The notes under the pieces were generated by a model. It was given only the letters and a program-made list of their open reading frames with translations, was not told the DNA's origin and searched no databases. Below are positions 35,587 through 45,479 of a DNA stretch of 64,000 nt, in pieces. Origin of the DNA: an uncultured Clostridia bacterium (lineage in GTDB: Bacteria; Bacillota; Clostridia; Oscillospirales; Acutalibacteraceae); contig CALWVT010000005.1 in assembly GCA_944385055.1 (NCBI GenBank), positions 84,188 through 148,187 of the forward strand, read 5' to 3'. Every line of letters starts with the position of its first letter. The first letter of the stretch is position 1. Made by a program: the position numbers and the translations under genes.

Positions 35587-36129
35587 TTATTTCTCGAACG
35601 GGGCGCCCATGAGCGTAAGCAGTTCGCGGGCTTCCTCGTCGTTCTGCGCGGTGGTTACGAAGCAAATATCCATGCCGCGTACTTTGTCGATTTTATCGTA
35701 GTCGATCTCCGGGAAGATCAGCTGCTCTTTGATGCCGAGGTTGTAATTGCCGCGGCCGTCGAACGAGTTGGGGTTGATGCCGCGGAAATCGCGCACGCGG
35801 GGCAGCGCCACATTGAAGAAGCGGTCGAGGAATTCATACATTCTGTCGCCGCGCAGCGTGACCTTCACGCCGATGTTCATGCCCTCGCGCAGTTTGAAGT
35901 TTGCAACGCTCTTGCGGGCTTTGCAGACCATCGGCTTCTGGCCGGTGATGGCGGCGAGGTCCTGGCTTGCCGCGTCGATGACCTTGCTGTTTTCCTTTGC
36001 TTCGCCGGCGCCGATGTTGATAACGATCTTATCGAGCTTCGGGATCTGCATCACGCTCTTGTAGGAGAATTTCTTCATCAGAGCGGGCGCGACCTCGCTT
36101 TTATAGAACTCTTTGAGTCTTGCTGCCAT
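35587..36129 (-). CDS. rplE: 50S ribosomal protein L5
   Basis: A 180-aa 5S rRNA-binding protein. [21 protein letters not shown], the [20 protein letters not shown] stretch, [24 protein letters not shown] and [13 protein letters not shown] are conserved. It contacts S13 and P-site tRNA. Confidence 0.98.
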   Translation of the reverse strand: MAARLKEFYKSEVAPALMKKFSYKSVMQIPKLDKIVINIGAGEAKENSKVIDAASQDLAAITGQKPMVCKARKSVANFKLREGMNIGVKVTLRGDRMYEFLDRFFNVALPRVRDFRGINPNSFDGRGNYNLGIKEQLIFPEIDYDKIDKVRGMDICFVTTAQNDEEARELLTLMGAPFEK

Positions 36130-36146
36130 GCTTTGATTCTCCTCCT

Positions 36147-36461
36147 TTACAGCGCTTGGCCGCACTTCTTGCAGATGCGGACCTTCTTGCCGTCCTCGAT
36201 CTTATGGCCGATGCGGGTCGGCTTATGGCAGTTCGGGCAGACGACCTGCACTTTGCAGGCGTACATTGCGCCTTCTGCCTTCACGATGCCGCCCTCTTCG
36301 CCCATGCGGCGGGGCTTGACGTGCTTGGTGACCATGTTGAGCTTTTCAACGATGACCTTGCCCTCTTTCGGGCTGACCGCCAGCACCTTGCCCTCTTTGC
36401 CGGCGTCACGGCCGCTGAGGACTTTGACGGTGTCACCGGTTTTCACATGCAATTCTTTCAT
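36147..36461 (-). CDS. rplX: 50S ribosomal protein L24
   Basis: A 104-aa KOW-domain assembly initiator: [29 protein letters not shown], then [27 protein letters not shown] near the end. A GTG 12 nt upstream lies inside the Shine-Dalgarno (AAGGAGGTG), so ATG 36461 is chosen. The CPNC ... CKKC pair suggests a zinc site in the C-terminal part. Confidence 0.95.
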   Translation of the reverse strand: MKELHVKTGDTVKVLSGRDAGKEGKVLAVSPKEGKVIVEKLNMVTKHVKPRRMGEEGGIVKAEGAMYACKVQVVCPNCHKPTRIGHKIEDGKKVRICKKCGQAL

Positions 36462-36477
36462 TCCTGATGACACCTCC

Positions 36478-36846
36478 TTACAGCACTTCCGGGGCCAGGG
36501 ACAGGATCTTCATATAGTCGCGGTCGCGCAGTTCGCGGGCGACCGGCCCAAAGATACGAGTGCCCCGGGGGTTCTTGTCGTCACGGATCAAAACGGCGGC
36601 GTTCTCGTCAAAACGGATATAGCTGCCGTCTTCACGGCGCACGCCGGAAGCGGTGCGTACGACAACCGCCTTCACAACGTCGCCCTTCTTTACAGTGCCG
36701 CCCGGCGCCGCCTTTTTGACGGAAGCCACCACGACGTCACCAATATTTGCATACCTTCTGCCGGTACCGCCGAGCACGCGGATGCACATAAGCTGCTTCG
36801 CGCCGGTGTTATCGGCAACATTGAGGTAAGTCTGCTGTTGAATCAC
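36478..36846 (-). CDS. rplN: 50S ribosomal protein L14
   Basis: A 122-aa protein at the subunit interface: [54 protein letters not shown] and [20 protein letters not shown]. Strongly conserved along its whole length. Confidence 0.99.
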   Translation of the reverse strand: MIQQQTYLNVADNTGAKQLMCIRVLGGTGRRYANIGDVVVASVKKAAPGGTVKKGDVVKAVVVRTASGVRREDGSYIRFDENAAVLIRDDKNPRGTRIFGPVARELRDRDYMKILSLAPEVL

Positions 36847-36879
36847 AGTGCGTTCCTCCTTTGCAACGGCGAAAGAGAA

Positions 36880-37140
36880 TTACTTCGCCTTTTCGATAAT
36901 CTCCACGAGACGCCAGCGCTTATCCTTGCTCAGCGGACGGGTCTCCATCACGCGCACGCGGTCGCCAATTTTGCAGGCATTCTGCTCGTCGTGCGCCTTG
37001 AGCTTTACGGTGCGCTTCATAACTTTCTTATAAATCGGGTGCTTAACGCTGTCCTCCACGGCGACGACGATGGTCTTGTCCATCTTGTCGCTGACAACGC
37101 GGCCCACTTCCGTTTTACGGTGATTTCTCTGTTCGCTCAC
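36880..37140 (-). CDS. rpsQ: 30S ribosomal protein S17
   Basis: An 86-aa OB-fold protein: [41 protein letters not shown] and [21 protein letters not shown] are typical. Confidence 0.98.
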   Translation of the reverse strand: MSEQRNHRKTEVGRVVSDKMDKTIVVAVEDSVKHPIYKKVMKRTVKLKAHDEQNACKIGDRVRVMETRPLSKDKRWRLVEIIEKAK

Positions 37141-37158
37141 GATGTTCCCTCCTTCGCG

Positions 37159-37365
37159 TTATGCGTTGGCGCTGCCGGAAAGTTCCTGCTCACGCATGAT
37201 CGTCTTCACGCGGGCGATGTCCTTCTTCACGGCAGAAATGCGCATCGGGTTGTCGAGCTGGTTGATCGCAAGCTGGAAGCGGAGATTGAAGAGTTCCTCT
37301 TTCAAATCCTTGAGCTTGCTCTCAAGCTCCGCAGCCGTCATTTCTCTGACTTCCGTAGCTTTCAT
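37159..37365 (-). CDS. rpmC: 50S ribosomal protein L29
   Basis: A 68-aa two-helix protein near the polypeptide exit: [33 protein letters not shown], then [19 protein letters not shown]. Its ATG overlaps the rplP stop (ATGA). Confidence 0.98.
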   Translation of the reverse strand: MKATEVREMTAAELESKLKDLKEELFNLRFQLAINQLDNPMRISAVKKDIARVKTIMREQELSGSANA

Positions 37366-37787
37366 GACTGGGCAACCTCCTCTTCCTTGCTGATGACTTT
37401 CGTCTTAATCGGCAGCTTGCTCGCGCCCAGGCGCAGCGCTTCACGCGCGGTCGCCTCCGGCACGCCGCCGATCTCAAACATCACACGGCCCGGCTTGACA
37501 ACGGCCACCCAGTATTCGGGTGCGCCTTTACCTTTGCCCATTCGGGTTTCCAAAGGCTTCTTCGTAACCGGCTTATCCGGGAAGATCTTAATCCAGACTT
37601 TCCCGAAACGCTTGCAGTAACGCGTCATGGCGACACGAGCTGCCTCGATCTGGTTGGCGGTGATCCATGCGGGCTCAGTCGCCTGGATGCCGAAATCGCC
37701 GTAAGTCAGCGTATTGCCGCGGTATGCCTTACCGGTCATGCGGCCGCGGTGGACACGGCGGTATTTTACACGTTTAGGCATTAACAT
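37362..37787 (-). CDS. rplP: 50S ribosomal protein L16
   Basis: A 141-aa protein beside the A-site t[28 protein letters not shown] at the start, then [24 protein letters not shown]. The start overlaps the rpsC end by 14 nt, with GGAGG 8 nt before it. Confidence 0.97.
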   Translation of the reverse strand: MLMPKRVKYRRVHRGRMTGKAYRGNTLTYGDFGIQATEPAWITANQIEAARVAMTRYCKRFGKVWIKIFPDKPVTKKPLETRMGKGKGAPEYWVAVVKPGRVMFEIGGVPEATAREALRLGASKLPIKTKVISKEEEVAQS

Positions 37788-38514
37788 TTTTGCGGCCTCC
37801 TTCCCTGCGGGAATCCCGGCGGGCGGGACGGCGGTCCCGGCCGGAGCGAGTATTTTCGTTGCGTTCATTGCGGTCGCGGCGGTTGTCGTGCAGCACTTCG
37901 CCGCGGTAGATCCAAACCTTCACGCCGATGCGGCCGTACGTCGTGGCGGCCTCGGCAAAACCGTAGTCGATGTCCGCACGCAGCGTCTGCAGCGGGATCG
38001 TGCCGTCATGGTACTGTTCGGTGCGGGCAATTTCCGCACCGCCCACGCGGCCGGAGACCTGCGTCTTGATGCCCTTCGCGCCGAGCTTCATCGCACGGCC
38101 GATGCACTGCTTCATCGCGCGGCGGAAAGACGTGCGCTTCTCGAGCTGCTGGGCAATGTTCTCGGCCACGAGCTGGGCGTCGAGGTCCGGGGACTTGACT
38201 TCAATGATATTGATGGAGACCGGCTTCTTGAGCATCTTCTCGCACTGCTGGCGCAGCTTTTCGATCTCCGCGCCGCCCTTGCCGATGACCATGCCCGGCT
38301 TTGCGCAGTGGATGTGGATGCGCACCTTCGAAGCGTCGCGCTCAATTTCAATCTTCGGAACGCCTGCGGCATACAGCTGCTTCTTCAGCGTCTTGCGCAG
38401 GTTGTAGTCCTCCACGAGGGTGTCGCCGAATGTTTTCTTCTCGACAAACCAGCGGGAGTCCCAATCTTTGATAACCCCCACACGCAGACCGTGCGGATTG
38501 ACTTTCTGACCCAT
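37774..38514 (-). CDS. rpsC: 30S ribosomal protein S3
   Basis: A 246-aa mRNA-entry protein: [23 protein letters not shown], the KH domain ([20 protein letters not shown]) and [13 protein letters not shown] basic, Arg-rich tail ([20 protein letters not shown]) extends beyond the core and overlaps the rplP start. Confidence 0.98.
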   Translation of the reverse strand: MGQKVNPHGLRVGVIKDWDSRWFVEKKTFGDTLVEDYNLRKTLKKQLYAAGVPKIEIERDASKVRIHIHCAKPGMVIGKGGAEIEKLRQQCEKMLKKPVSINIIEVKSPDLDAQLVAENIAQQLEKRTSFRRAMKQCIGRAMKLGAKGIKTQVSGRVGGAEIARTEQYHDGTIPLQTLRADIDYGFAEAATTYGRIGVKVWIYRGEVLHDNRRDRNERNENTRSGRDRRPARRDSRREGGRKNVNA

Positions 38515-38531
38515 TCTTTAACCTCCTCTGC

Positions 38532-38867
38532 TTATTCCTGTTCCTTGAGCACCAGCGTCACGTGGGAAGTCCTTTTCAGGACTCGATACGCGCGGCCCTG
38601 GGAACGCGGACGGATGCGCTTGAGGATCGGCCCCGGGCACGCGTAGCACTGCGCCACATACAACCGGGAGACATCCATGCTGTGGTTATTTTCCGCATTT
38701 GCCATGGCGGACTTGAGCAGCTTTGCCAGAGGCTCGGTGGCGGCCTTAGGGGTATGCTTCAGGATCGCCATCGCTTCCTCCACCGGCTTATTGCGGATCA
38801 AGTCCAGCACGATGGACACCTTGCGAGGGGAAATGCGGGCATATTTTAAACTCGCCCTTGCTTCCAT
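38532..38867 (-). CDS. rplV: 50S ribosomal protein L22
   Basis: A 111-aa exit-tunnel protein: MEARASLKYARISPRKVSIVLDLIRNKPVEEA and a C-terminal hairpin GPILKRIRPRSQGRAYRVLKRTSHVT that lines the tunnel and is a macrolide-resistance site in other bacteria. The usual SPRK context is intact. Confidence 0.97.
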   Translation of the reverse strand: MEARASLKYARISPRKVSIVLDLIRNKPVEEAMAILKHTPKAATEPLAKLLKSAMANAENNHSMDVSRLYVAQCYACPGPILKRIRPRSQGRAYRVLKRTSHVTLVLKEQE

Positions 38868-38889
38868 GTGATACACTCCTTTCAGCCGA

Positions 38890-39165
38890 TTACTTGCCTG
38901 TGGTCTTGCCGCCCGCATGGCCCTTAAAGGTGCGGGTCGGGGCGAACTCGCCTAAGCGATGTCCGACCATGTCTTCGGTCACGTACACAGGCACATGCTT
39001 GCGGCCGTCATGAACCGCAATCGTATGGCCAACGAAATCCGGGAAGATGATGGAGGCGCGGCTCCAGGTCTTCACGATCTTCTTTTCGCCCTTTTCGTTC
39101 ATTTCCTGGATTCTTTTCAGCAAACCAGGCTCAACAAAAGGGCCCTTCTTTAAGCTTCTGCTCAT
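38890..39165 (-). CDS. rpsS: 30S ribosomal protein S19
   Basis: A 91-aa head protein: [56 protein letters not shown] and [12 protein letters not shown]. Partner of S13. Confidence 0.98.
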   Translation of the reverse strand: MSRSLKKGPFVEPGLLKRIQEMNEKGEKKIVKTWSRASIIFPDFVGHTIAVHDGRKHVPVYVTEDMVGHRLGEFAPTRTFKGHAGGKTTGK

Positions 39166-39192
39166 CCTTTAAAAGCTCCTTTCTCACAAGCC

Positions 39193-40026
39193 TTATTTGC
39201 CGTTGCGGCGCTTCACAATGAACTTATCGGAAGCCTTGTGATGCGCACGGGTCTTGTAGCCGAGGGCGGGCTTGCCCCACGGCGTCATCGGGCCGGGATG
39301 GCCGACAGGCGATTTGCCTTCGCCGCCGCCGTGCGGGTGGTCGTTCGGGTTCATAACGGAACCACGGACCTCCGGACGCCAGCCCATGTGGCGCTTGCGG
39401 CCGGCCTTGCCGATTTTGACGTTCTCGTGGTCGATGTTGCTGACCTGGCCGATCGTGGCCATGCAGGCGTCCGGCACGTTGCGCAGCTCACCGGAGGGCA
39501 GACGCAAGAGCGCCATGCCGTTTTCCTTCGCCATGAGCTGGGCCATGATGCCGGCTGCACGCGCAAGCTGCGCGCCCTTGCCGGGATAGAGCTCGACGTT
39601 GTGGATAAACGTACCGGTCGGGATTGCGGAAAGCGGCAGCGCATTGCCGGGCTTAATATCCGCGGAGGTACCGGAAACGACCGTGTCGCCGACCTTCAGG
39701 CCGTGCGGCGCGATGATATAGGACTTCTGGCCGTCCTCATACTGCACGAGCGCGATGAACGCGGAGCGGTTCGGGTCATACTCAATGGAGAGGACCTTTG
39801 CCGGCACGTCGTGCTTCTGGCGCTTGAAGTCGATGATGCGGTACTTCTGACGGTTGCCGCCGCCGCGGTGGCGGACGGTGATGCGGCCGTAGCTGTTGCG
39901 GCCGGCCTTCTTCTTGCCGGTATCCAGCAAGCTCTTCTCGGGTCCCTTCTTGGAAAGCTGGGAGTAGTCCGTCGTGGACATATTGCGGCGAGAAGGCGTG
40001 CTGGGCTTATAATTTATGATAGCCAT
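39193..40026 (-). CDS. rplB: 50S ribosomal protein L2
   Basis: A 277-aa peptidyl-transferase-centre protein: [38 protein letters not shown], and the conserved [17 protein letters not shown] loop that reaches the active site. Between rplW and rplB there is a 112-nt gap with no gene. Confidence 0.98.
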   Translation of the reverse strand: MAIINYKPSTPSRRNMSTTDYSQLSKKGPEKSLLDTGKKKAGRNSYGRITVRHRGGGNRQKYRIIDFKRQKHDVPAKVLSIEYDPNRSAFIALVQYEDGQKSYIIAPHGLKVGDTVVSGTSADIKPGNALPLSAIPTGTFIHNVELYPGKGAQLARAAGIMAQLMAKENGMALLRLPSGELRNVPDACMATIGQVSNIDHENVKIGKAGRKRHMGWRPEVRGSVMNPNDHPHGGGEGKSPVGHPGPMTPWGKPALGYKTRAHHKASDKFIVKRRNGK

Positions 40027-40138
40027 CTCTGGTTTCACACTCCTTAAATGTGGCTTTGCGGGGCGCAATTTTCATTGCGGCAGTTCGCACGCGCCTTTGG
40101 GGAAAGGCGCCCCCCTTACGTTGCCTTGGGGCTTTTGC

Positions 40139-40429
40139 TTACAGCATGCCTTCGAAGAACTCGATGGACTTGCTGTCCTCCTTCAGGGAGACGACCGCCT
40201 TTTTCCAGGAAGGCGTGTAGCCCACATTGCGGCCCTGGCGGCGCATATGGCCGCGCACGTGCAGCGTATTCACTTTATCGACCTGCACGCCGAACAGCTC
40301 TTCGACCGCGCGCTTGATGTCGATCTTCGTGGCGTTCTTGGCCACTTTAAACGTATACGTCTTGTCGGCGATGCCGCTCATGGATTTCTCCGTGATGACG
40401 GGGCGCAGAATGATGTCATGTGCATTCAT
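40139..40429 (-). CDS. rplW: 50S ribosomal protein L23
   Basis: A 96-aa exit-site protein where trigger factor and SRP dock: [17 protein letters not shown], then YTFKVAKNATKIDIKRAVEELFGV and VNTLHVRGHMRRQG. Start overlaps the rplD stop by one base (TAATG). Confidence 0.98.
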   Translation of the reverse strand: MNAHDIILRPVITEKSMSGIADKTYTFKVAKNATKIDIKRAVEELFGVQVDKVNTLHVRGHMRRQGRNVGYTPSWKKAVVSLKEDSKSIEFFEGML

Positions 40430-41052
40430 TATGCGTACACCTCCTCGATCTTCGCGACGGCATCCTTGACGACGATGAATTTGTCGGCGTTGAGGACATC
40501 GTACACATTCAGCGTATTGATTAACGCGGTCTTCACACCCGGGATGTTGCGGGCAGACACAGCCGCCATCGGATCGTTCTCCGGCAGAACCAGAAGAACC
40601 TTCTTTTCGGCGCCGAGTGCCTTGAGCATCTGGGCGACGGGCTTCGTCTTGTAGCCGTCGAGCTTTAATGCGTCGAGCACGATCATCTCGTTGTCGCGCA
40701 CCTTGCTGGAGAAGGCGGACTTCATCGCAAGGCGGCGGACCTTCTTATTGAGCGTGTAGCGGTAGCTGCGCGGCTTCGGCGCGAACACGATGCCGCCGTG
40801 CGTCCACTGCGGCGCGCGCGTGGAGCCCTGGCGGGCATGGCCCGTACCCTTCTGGCGCCACGGCTTCTTGCCGCCGCCGGAAACCTCGCTGCGGGTCAGT
40901 GCACTCTGCGTGCCCTGGCGGCGGTTTGCCAGCTGGTTTTTCACCACATCATGCATGACACTGACATTGGGTTCAATCCCGAAAACGGCATCGGACAGGT
41001 CCATCGTACCGACCTGCTTGCCGCTCATATCCATAACTGCGATTGTAGGCAT
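40429..41052 (-). CDS. rplD: 50S ribosomal protein L4
   Basis: A 207-aa exit-tunnel protein: [58 protein letters not shown], and [20 protein letters not shown]. In E. coli L4 also represses the S10 operon by acting on its leader; a hairpin with a U-tract in the leader here (42232-42265) could play a similar part. Confidence 0.97.
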   Translation of the reverse strand: MPTIAVMDMSGKQVGTMDLSDAVFGIEPNVSVMHDVVKNQLANRRQGTQSALTRSEVSGGGKKPWRQKGTGHARQGSTRAPQWTHGGIVFAPKPRSYRYTLNKKVRRLAMKSAFSSKVRDNEMIVLDALKLDGYKTKPVAQMLKALGAEKKVLLVLPENDPMAAVSARNIPGVKTALINTLNVYDVLNADKFIVVKDAVAKIEEVYA

Positions 41053-41069
41053 TGCGGTTCCTCCTTCCC

Positions 41070-41711
41070 TTACGCTTTCTTCGCTTTGACGCTGTCGCGG
41101 ATGCACACGATGCCGCCGTTCGGGCCGGGCACCGCGCCCTTGATCGCGATGAGGTTGTTCTCAGCGTCGACCTTGACGACCGTCAGGTTCTGGACCGTCG
41201 TCTTTTCCGCGCCGAGGTGGCCGGACATATGCTTGCCCGGGAACACACGGGACGGCGTGGAGCACGCGCCGTTGGAGCCGGCATGGCGCGCAACCGGGCC
41301 GGTGCCGTGGCTTTCCTTCAGGCGGTGCAGGTTCCAGCGCTTGATGCCGCCGGCCCAGCCTTTACCTTTGCTGGTGCCCTGAACATCCACGCGGTCACCC
41401 TCAGCGAAGATGTCCGCCTTGACGATATCGCCCACATTCAGGGCGCTCGTGTCATCCAAGCGGAACTCGCGCAGGGTCTTCTTCGGAGCAACATCGTTCT
41501 TTTCGAAGTGGCCCTTTAAAGGCTTGTTCATGCGCTGCGGCTTTAACTCGCCGTAGCCGAGCTGAACGCTGTCGTAGCCGTCATTTTCCACGGTCTTCTT
41601 CTGGACGACGGCGCACGGGCCGGCTTCCACTACTGTGACGGGGATGACGTTCCCCTTGGCGTCGAAGATCTGGGTCATGCCGATCTTCTTGCCGATGATA
41701 CCTTTCTGCAT
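41070..41711 (-). CDS. rplC: 50S ribosomal protein L3
   Basis: A 213-aa protein close to the peptidyl-transferase centre: [45 protein letters not shown] and [34 protein letters not shown]. It follows rpsJ after a 126-nt spacer that holds no gene or clear signal. Confidence 0.98.
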   Translation of the reverse strand: MQKGIIGKKIGMTQIFDAKGNVIPVTVVEAGPCAVVQKKTVENDGYDSVQLGYGELKPQRMNKPLKGHFEKNDVAPKKTLREFRLDDTSALNVGDIVKADIFAEGDRVDVQGTSKGKGWAGGIKRWNLHRLKESHGTGPVARHAGSNGACSTPSRVFPGKHMSGHLGAEKTTVQNLTVVKVDAENNLIAIKGAVPGPNGGIVCIRDSVKAKKA

Positions 41712-41837
41712 GTTCTTTCCTCCTAGTCAGGTTATTGGTTGGCGCTTCATGCCAACATGACCTCGGCCGCACGCAGCCCTCTTTAATAAAAGGCTGCTCG
41801 GTAGGTTGGGATCTCCTCACTTATAAGGGATTGGCCC

Positions 41838-42149
41838 TTACAGTTTGATTTCAATCTCAACGCCGGCGGGGAGCTCGAGGCCCATCAGAGCCTCCACCGT
41901 CGTGTTCGACGGTCTGAGAATGTCGATTAAGCGCTTGTGCGTGCGCATCTCGAACTGCTCACGGCTGTCCTTATACTTGTGGACAGCGCGCAGAATCGTG
42001 ATGATCTGCTTTTCGGTCGGCAGCGGAACAGGGCCGCTGACGCGGGCACCGGTGCGCTTCGCGGTCGAAACGATCTTCTCCGCGCTCTGGTCGACCAGCT
42101 GGTGGTCATACCCCTTAATACGAATCCTCATTTTTTCTTTGACTGCCAC
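41838..42149 (-). CDS. rpsJ: 30S ribosomal protein S10
   Basis: A 103-aa protein, also NusE in antitermination. [41 protein letters not shown] is typical; the frame starts GTG at 42149 ([13 protein letters not shown]), with AAGGAGG upstream, or at the internal ATG 42131. It is the first gene of the superoperon. No tuf, fusA or rpsL genes precede it, which is unlike many Firmicutes. Confidence 0.96.
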   Translation of the reverse strand: MAVKEKMRIRIKGYDHQLVDQSAEKIVSTAKRTGARVSGPVPLPTEKQIITILRAVHKYKDSREQFEMRTHKRLIDILRPSNTTVEALMGLELPAGVEIEIKL

Positions 42150-42231
42150 TTTGGATCGCCTCCTTATTGTAGTTGGCGCACAGAGGACGTTTTTTCAAAC
42201 ACGGCGCCGGGTGTTTCATCCCGGCCCATTG

Positions 42232-42265
42232 AAAAACCGGATCTCCCTTTTCGGGGGACCCGGGT
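42232..42265 (-). terminator. Terminator-like hairpin in the S10 operon leader
   Basis: Minus strand CCGGGTCCC ... GGGAGATCCGG, then TTTTTC. It lies about 150 nt after the predicted +1 and about 85 nt before rpsJ. The 497-nt gap between rpsJ and the symporter gene holds this hairpin, the S10 promoter, the symporter terminator and no gene. Confidence 0.6.
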
Positions 42266-42422
42266 GCTGGCAAAACGTCTGGGCGCGGCCGAAATTCCAG
42301 CCGTAGACTTGCCCATACTTCTCTCTCGCCCGGTTTAAAATCGGACATACTCCACGGAAAAACCGGCGTAACTCGCCGCAACCTCCCGCTTCAACGCATA
42401 TCTGTCGCAGTCGTGCCTAAGT

Positions 42423-42451
42423 ATAATACCACACCGGCCCGCCGATTGCAA
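42423..42451 (-). promoter_or_regulatory. Promoter of the S10-spc-alpha superoperon
   Basis: Minus strand TTGCAA (42451-42446), a 17-nt spacer and TATTAT (42428-42423) preceded by TGG. Expected +1 near 42416, giving a leader of about 265 nt. Confidence 0.75.
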
Positions 42452-42579
42452 GCTTTTTTTGCGTCGAAATCAATCTTTTTTCAAAAGAAAAGTTTCTTTC
42501 CACGCCTCCGGGTGTTCCGAAGCAAAAAATGGAATGATTTTGGAAAATTTCGGCCTTCAAACTGTCCGTTTTCCCACGG

Positions 42580-42618
42580 CAAAAAGGGCCACCCGGCATA
42601 AAAATCCGGGCAGCCCTT
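42580..42618 (-). terminator. Intrinsic terminator of the symporter gene
   Basis: Minus strand AAGGGC-T-GCCCGG pairs with CCGGGTGGCCCTT, followed by TTTGCC. Confidence 0.8.
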
Positions 42619-42646
42619 CTGAAAACTTCCGAACGCGAAAAGCAGT

Positions 42647-43906
42647 TTATTTTTCGTAAACGACTTCGACCTTTTCGTCGTAGACATCCTTATGGAACTC
42701 CTTGCAGGACTTTGCGACGACCATGCCGACGAGCACATCGACGATGACATTCATCAGCGTGCGGAACATGCCGGAGAACCAGTCGATGCCGATCAGGATC
42801 GCGACGGATTCCGTCGGCAGGCCGAGTGTTGCCGCAAAGAACGTGTACGTCACGACCATGCCGCCGGGCACGACGATCGTGCCCATGCACATCAGAAACG
42901 CCAGAAGGATCGTCATCGCAAACTGGGAAGGCGACAGTGTGATGCCCGTCGCCTGGCTCATGAACAGAATCGCGAGCACATAGCACTGCGCGGCGCCGGT
43001 GCTGTTCATCGACATGCTGATCGGGCCGACAAAGTCGGAGACGCGGCGGCTGATGCCGAATTTCGTGACCATATCCTCCATCTCGACCGGCAGGCAGATG
43101 GCGGAGGACGTCGTCGTAATCGCCATCATGCCCATTTTCGAGAACTTCTTAAACATTTTCAGCGGGTTGACGCCGCAGACCGCCGCGGTGAACGGCGCGA
43201 ACAGCGCATACTGGATTACATCGCCGACCAGCAGGCACGCGAGGAACTTGATCATCGGCAGGATGACCGCGAAACCCGTGCCGCCCGCGACGTCCGCCAG
43301 CAGGCAGAAGACGCCGATCGGGGCAATGTGCATGACGGCTTTGATGATATTGACGACGACGCCGTTGACGGACTTAATCATATCCATCACAAGGTGGTTG
43401 CCGGTCTTGCGCGCATAGCCGCCGGCGCAGATGCCGAAGAAGATCGAGAACAGCAAGCACGGCACCATATCGCCGTTGGCCATCGATTCAAAAATATTTG
43501 TCGGGACAAAATTGACGAGCGTATCCTGAATCGATGCCGTTGCGACCTCGGCGGTAGAGGCTTCCGTGCCGATGGTCACCCCGACGCCGGGCTTGACGAT
43601 CATGCCGAGTGCCAGGCCGAGGCCCGCGGAAATCAGCGTAAAGATGATAATACAGGCAAACGTGACAACGCCCATTTTGCCGGCGCCCTTGCCCTCAATG
43701 CCCGCCAGCGCCGAAGCCACGGAGGTCATCACGAGGCAGACGACGGACATCTGAATCAGGCGGATGAAAATCGTGCCGATGAATTTCAGGTTCGACGCCC
43801 ACGGTCCGACGAGGGAGCCGAAAACGAGCCCGGCGATCGTCGCGATGATGATCCAGGCTGTCAGCGAAAGTTTTTTGCGCTTTGCCGGCGCAGCGAGTTG
43901 TGTCAT
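42647..43906 (-). CDS. Dicarboxylate/amino acid:cation symporter (DAACS family)
   Basis: A 419-aa membrane transporter. It has eight helices plus re-entrant hairpins: the serine-rich HP1 equivalent is MAITTTSSAICLPVEMEDM, the NMxxT-like region is SMNSTGAAQCYVLAI, and PGGMVVTYTFFAA follows. Relatives take up glutamate, aspartate, succinate or serine with Na+ or H+. It is the last gene of the ureide island and is preceded by a hairpin closely related to the one in the allB leader, so it may respond to the same signal. An amino-acid or oxo-acid substrate linked to the aminotransferase step is plausible but not shown. Confidence 0.88.
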   Translation of the reverse strand: MTQLAAPAKRKKLSLTAWIIIATIAGLVFGSLVGPWASNLKFIGTIFIRLIQMSVVCLVMTSVASALAGIEGKGAGKMGVVTFACIIIFTLISAGLGLALGMIVKPGVGVTIGTEASTAEVATASIQDTLVNFVPTNIFESMANGDMVPCLLFSIFFGICAGGYARKTGNHLVMDMIKSVNGVVVNIIKAVMHIAPIGVFCLLADVAGGTGFAVILPMIKFLACLLVGDVIQYALFAPFTAAVCGVNPLKMFKKFSKMGMMAITTTSSAICLPVEMEDMVTKFGISRRVSDFVGPISMSMNSTGAAQCYVLAILFMSQATGITLSPSQFAMTILLAFLMCMGTIVVPGGMVVTYTFFAATLGLPTESVAILIGIDWFSGMFRTLMNVIVDVLVGMVVAKSCKEFHKDVYDEKVEVVYEK

Positions 43907-43982
43907 AGAGATTTCCCCTTTGTGTAAAATTCCCACGCGGCCGCGGCCGCGGAAGAGGGCCATTGGCAGTTCGGCCAGACAG

Positions 43983-44033
43983 AAAAACAGGAATTTCTCG
44001 TGCGGCTTTCTCGCCTATGAGAAATTCCTGCCT
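43983..44033 (-). terminator. Terminator with nested A1-G4 hexaloop hairpin, downstream of the NCS1 gene
   Basis: Minus strand CAGGAATTTCTC and GAGAAATTCCTG form a perfect 12-bp stem followed by TTTTTC. The upstream arm can instead form TTTCTC-ATAGGC-GAGAAA (44024-44007), a 6-bp stem with a hexaloop carrying A1 and G4. The two folds exclude each other. It may simply end the allB-NCS1 transcript or control read-through into the symporter gene. Confidence 0.65.
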
Positions 44034-44081
44034 GGCTTTTTATGTGGTTCAAAAAGTTGCTTTCTCTTTTATAAAAAGCAG

Positions 44082-45455
44082 TTAGGATTTTGACTTTGCA
44101 AAAATGGTTCCCGTCCTAAATGGAGCTGCGCGATTTAAGTACCGCATCAATAAATAGTAAATGACACCGGTCGGAATCAAGCTGACGTACCACGACAGGT
44201 CTACCAAGAACAGCGAGCAGCACGAGCCGAGCAGCACTGCCAGAATCCCCGCAATGTTGACACCCTTGAACGTGCCCTTGCGATCGTAGAGCTGGTTTAA
44301 GTCAAGCTTCTGGCGGCGCAGGATGTAATAGTCGACGACCATGACCGCGAAGATCGGGCCTAAGAACGCCGAATAAATGCGCGTAAACAACGACAGGCCT
44401 TCTGCCGATTCCGGTGTGACCAGGAGCCACGGGCAGCAGCAGATGGAAAGGATACCGACGATAATCGTGCTCGGCGCCCATTTGATCTTAAAGGAATCCA
44501 TCAAAACATAGGCCGGCGGAACAATGTTGTTGAGCACGTTCGTGCTGACCTGGGCGAACGCGATGAACAACAGCGTGAGCACCGTCAGGAACTTGCTGTC
44601 CATCGTGCTCGTGAAAACTGCTACCGGGTCACTGTTGCCCGTTGCGGCAGTGACCAGCAGGCCAATCAGGCCCATGAACAGCGTAACCGGCAGGATAGCA
44701 ACCGCATAGATAACGCCCGTAGCGCCCGAACCGGTCTTGCGGCGCAGATTGCGTGCGTAGTCGGAAGCATTGATGATCATCGTCGAATAAATGCCCAAGA
44801 AGGACGTTGTGGCCGTCCAGAACGGCAGACCCCACGAACCTTCGATATTTGCAAAAGCGTCCGCGATTTCTGTGGAGAACTGCGTGCGCACGACGTAGAG
44901 CATATAGATCAGAATGGCAATGATAAAAATACAAGAAATATTTTCCAGCCACTTGATCTCTTTAAAGCCTTTGATCGCAAGTGCAACCTGCAGTGCCGTA
45001 AACAGCACATAGACAACCGGCAGGCAGCTAATGCCAAACAATACGTTTAAGCAGTTATCGATGGCTTCCGCACCAATCCAGCTCTGGTAGCCAAACCAGA
45101 TGATTGCCGGTACACCGCGCAGGAGGCCCGGCAGCTTAACGCCGGAAACACCAAAGCTTGTGCGCAGCTGGATGCTGTACGGAATACCGTACTTGTGCCC
45201 ACAATTGCCGACTAAGACAAGCGCCACTGCAATGACAGCACAGCCGATTGCCATTGCGATGATCGCCTGTGTCACGGTCAGCGCACCGATTAAGCTCGCG
45301 CCCATCGAGAAAGTACCGATGGACACGCAACCTCCCAGAAAACTCGCCCCGTACGAGAGCGGGTCCATAATTCGTTCTTTTGTCGGCCGCAGGTCCTCCG
45401 GGACCGCCGCTTCAACTTCCGGCTTCAATGCCGTGTTCTCTGTAATTTCCTGCAT
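44082..45455 (-). CDS. NCS1 family permease, probable allantoin (or nucleobase) transporter
   Basis: A 457-aa transporter with 12 likely helices. NCS1 features: an opening DPLSYGASFLGGCVSIGTFSMGASLIG, the GKxYGIPxxxxxRTSFG-like HKYGIPYSIQLRTSFGVSG motif, and PAIIWFGYQSWIGAEAI. Family members carry cytosine, uracil, allantoin or hydantoins with H+ or Na+. Position 25 nt after allB makes allantoin the best guess. The N-terminus is cytosolic with no signal. Confidence 0.88.
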   Translation of the reverse strand: MQEITENTALKPEVEAAVPEDLRPTKERIMDPLSYGASFLGGCVSIGTFSMGASLIGALTVTQAIIAMAIGCAVIAVALVLVGNCGHKYGIPYSIQLRTSFGVSGVKLPGLLRGVPAIIWFGYQSWIGAEAIDNCLNVLFGISCLPVVYVLFTALQVALAIKGFKEIKWLENISCIFIIAILIYMLYVVRTQFSTEIADAFANIEGSWGLPFWTATTSFLGIYSTMIINASDYARNLRRKTGSGATGVIYAVAILPVTLFMGLIGLLVTAATGNSDPVAVFTSTMDSKFLTVLTLLFIAFAQVSTNVLNNIVPPAYVLMDSFKIKWAPSTIIVGILSICCCPWLLVTPESAEGLSLFTRIYSAFLGPIFAVMVVDYYILRRQKLDLNQLYDRKGTFKGVNIAGILAVLLGSCCSLFLVDLSWYVSLIPTGVIYYLLMRYLNRAAPFRTGTIFAKSKS

Positions 45456-45479
45456 GACTTCCCCTCCAATAAACAGGTT

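Noticed and set aside
35374..37620. A 748-codon plus-strand open frame across rpsN to rplP
   Set aside because: It is an antisense shadow of highly conserved ribosomal genes, spanning several of them, with a Leu/Ala/His-rich translation and no recognisable domain.
43983..44033. Treating this hairpin only as a simple NCS1 terminator
   Set aside because: Not fully rejected: it lies 48 nt after the NCS1 stop and would work as one. Its close likeness to the allB leader element is why it is also listed as a regulatory candidate.
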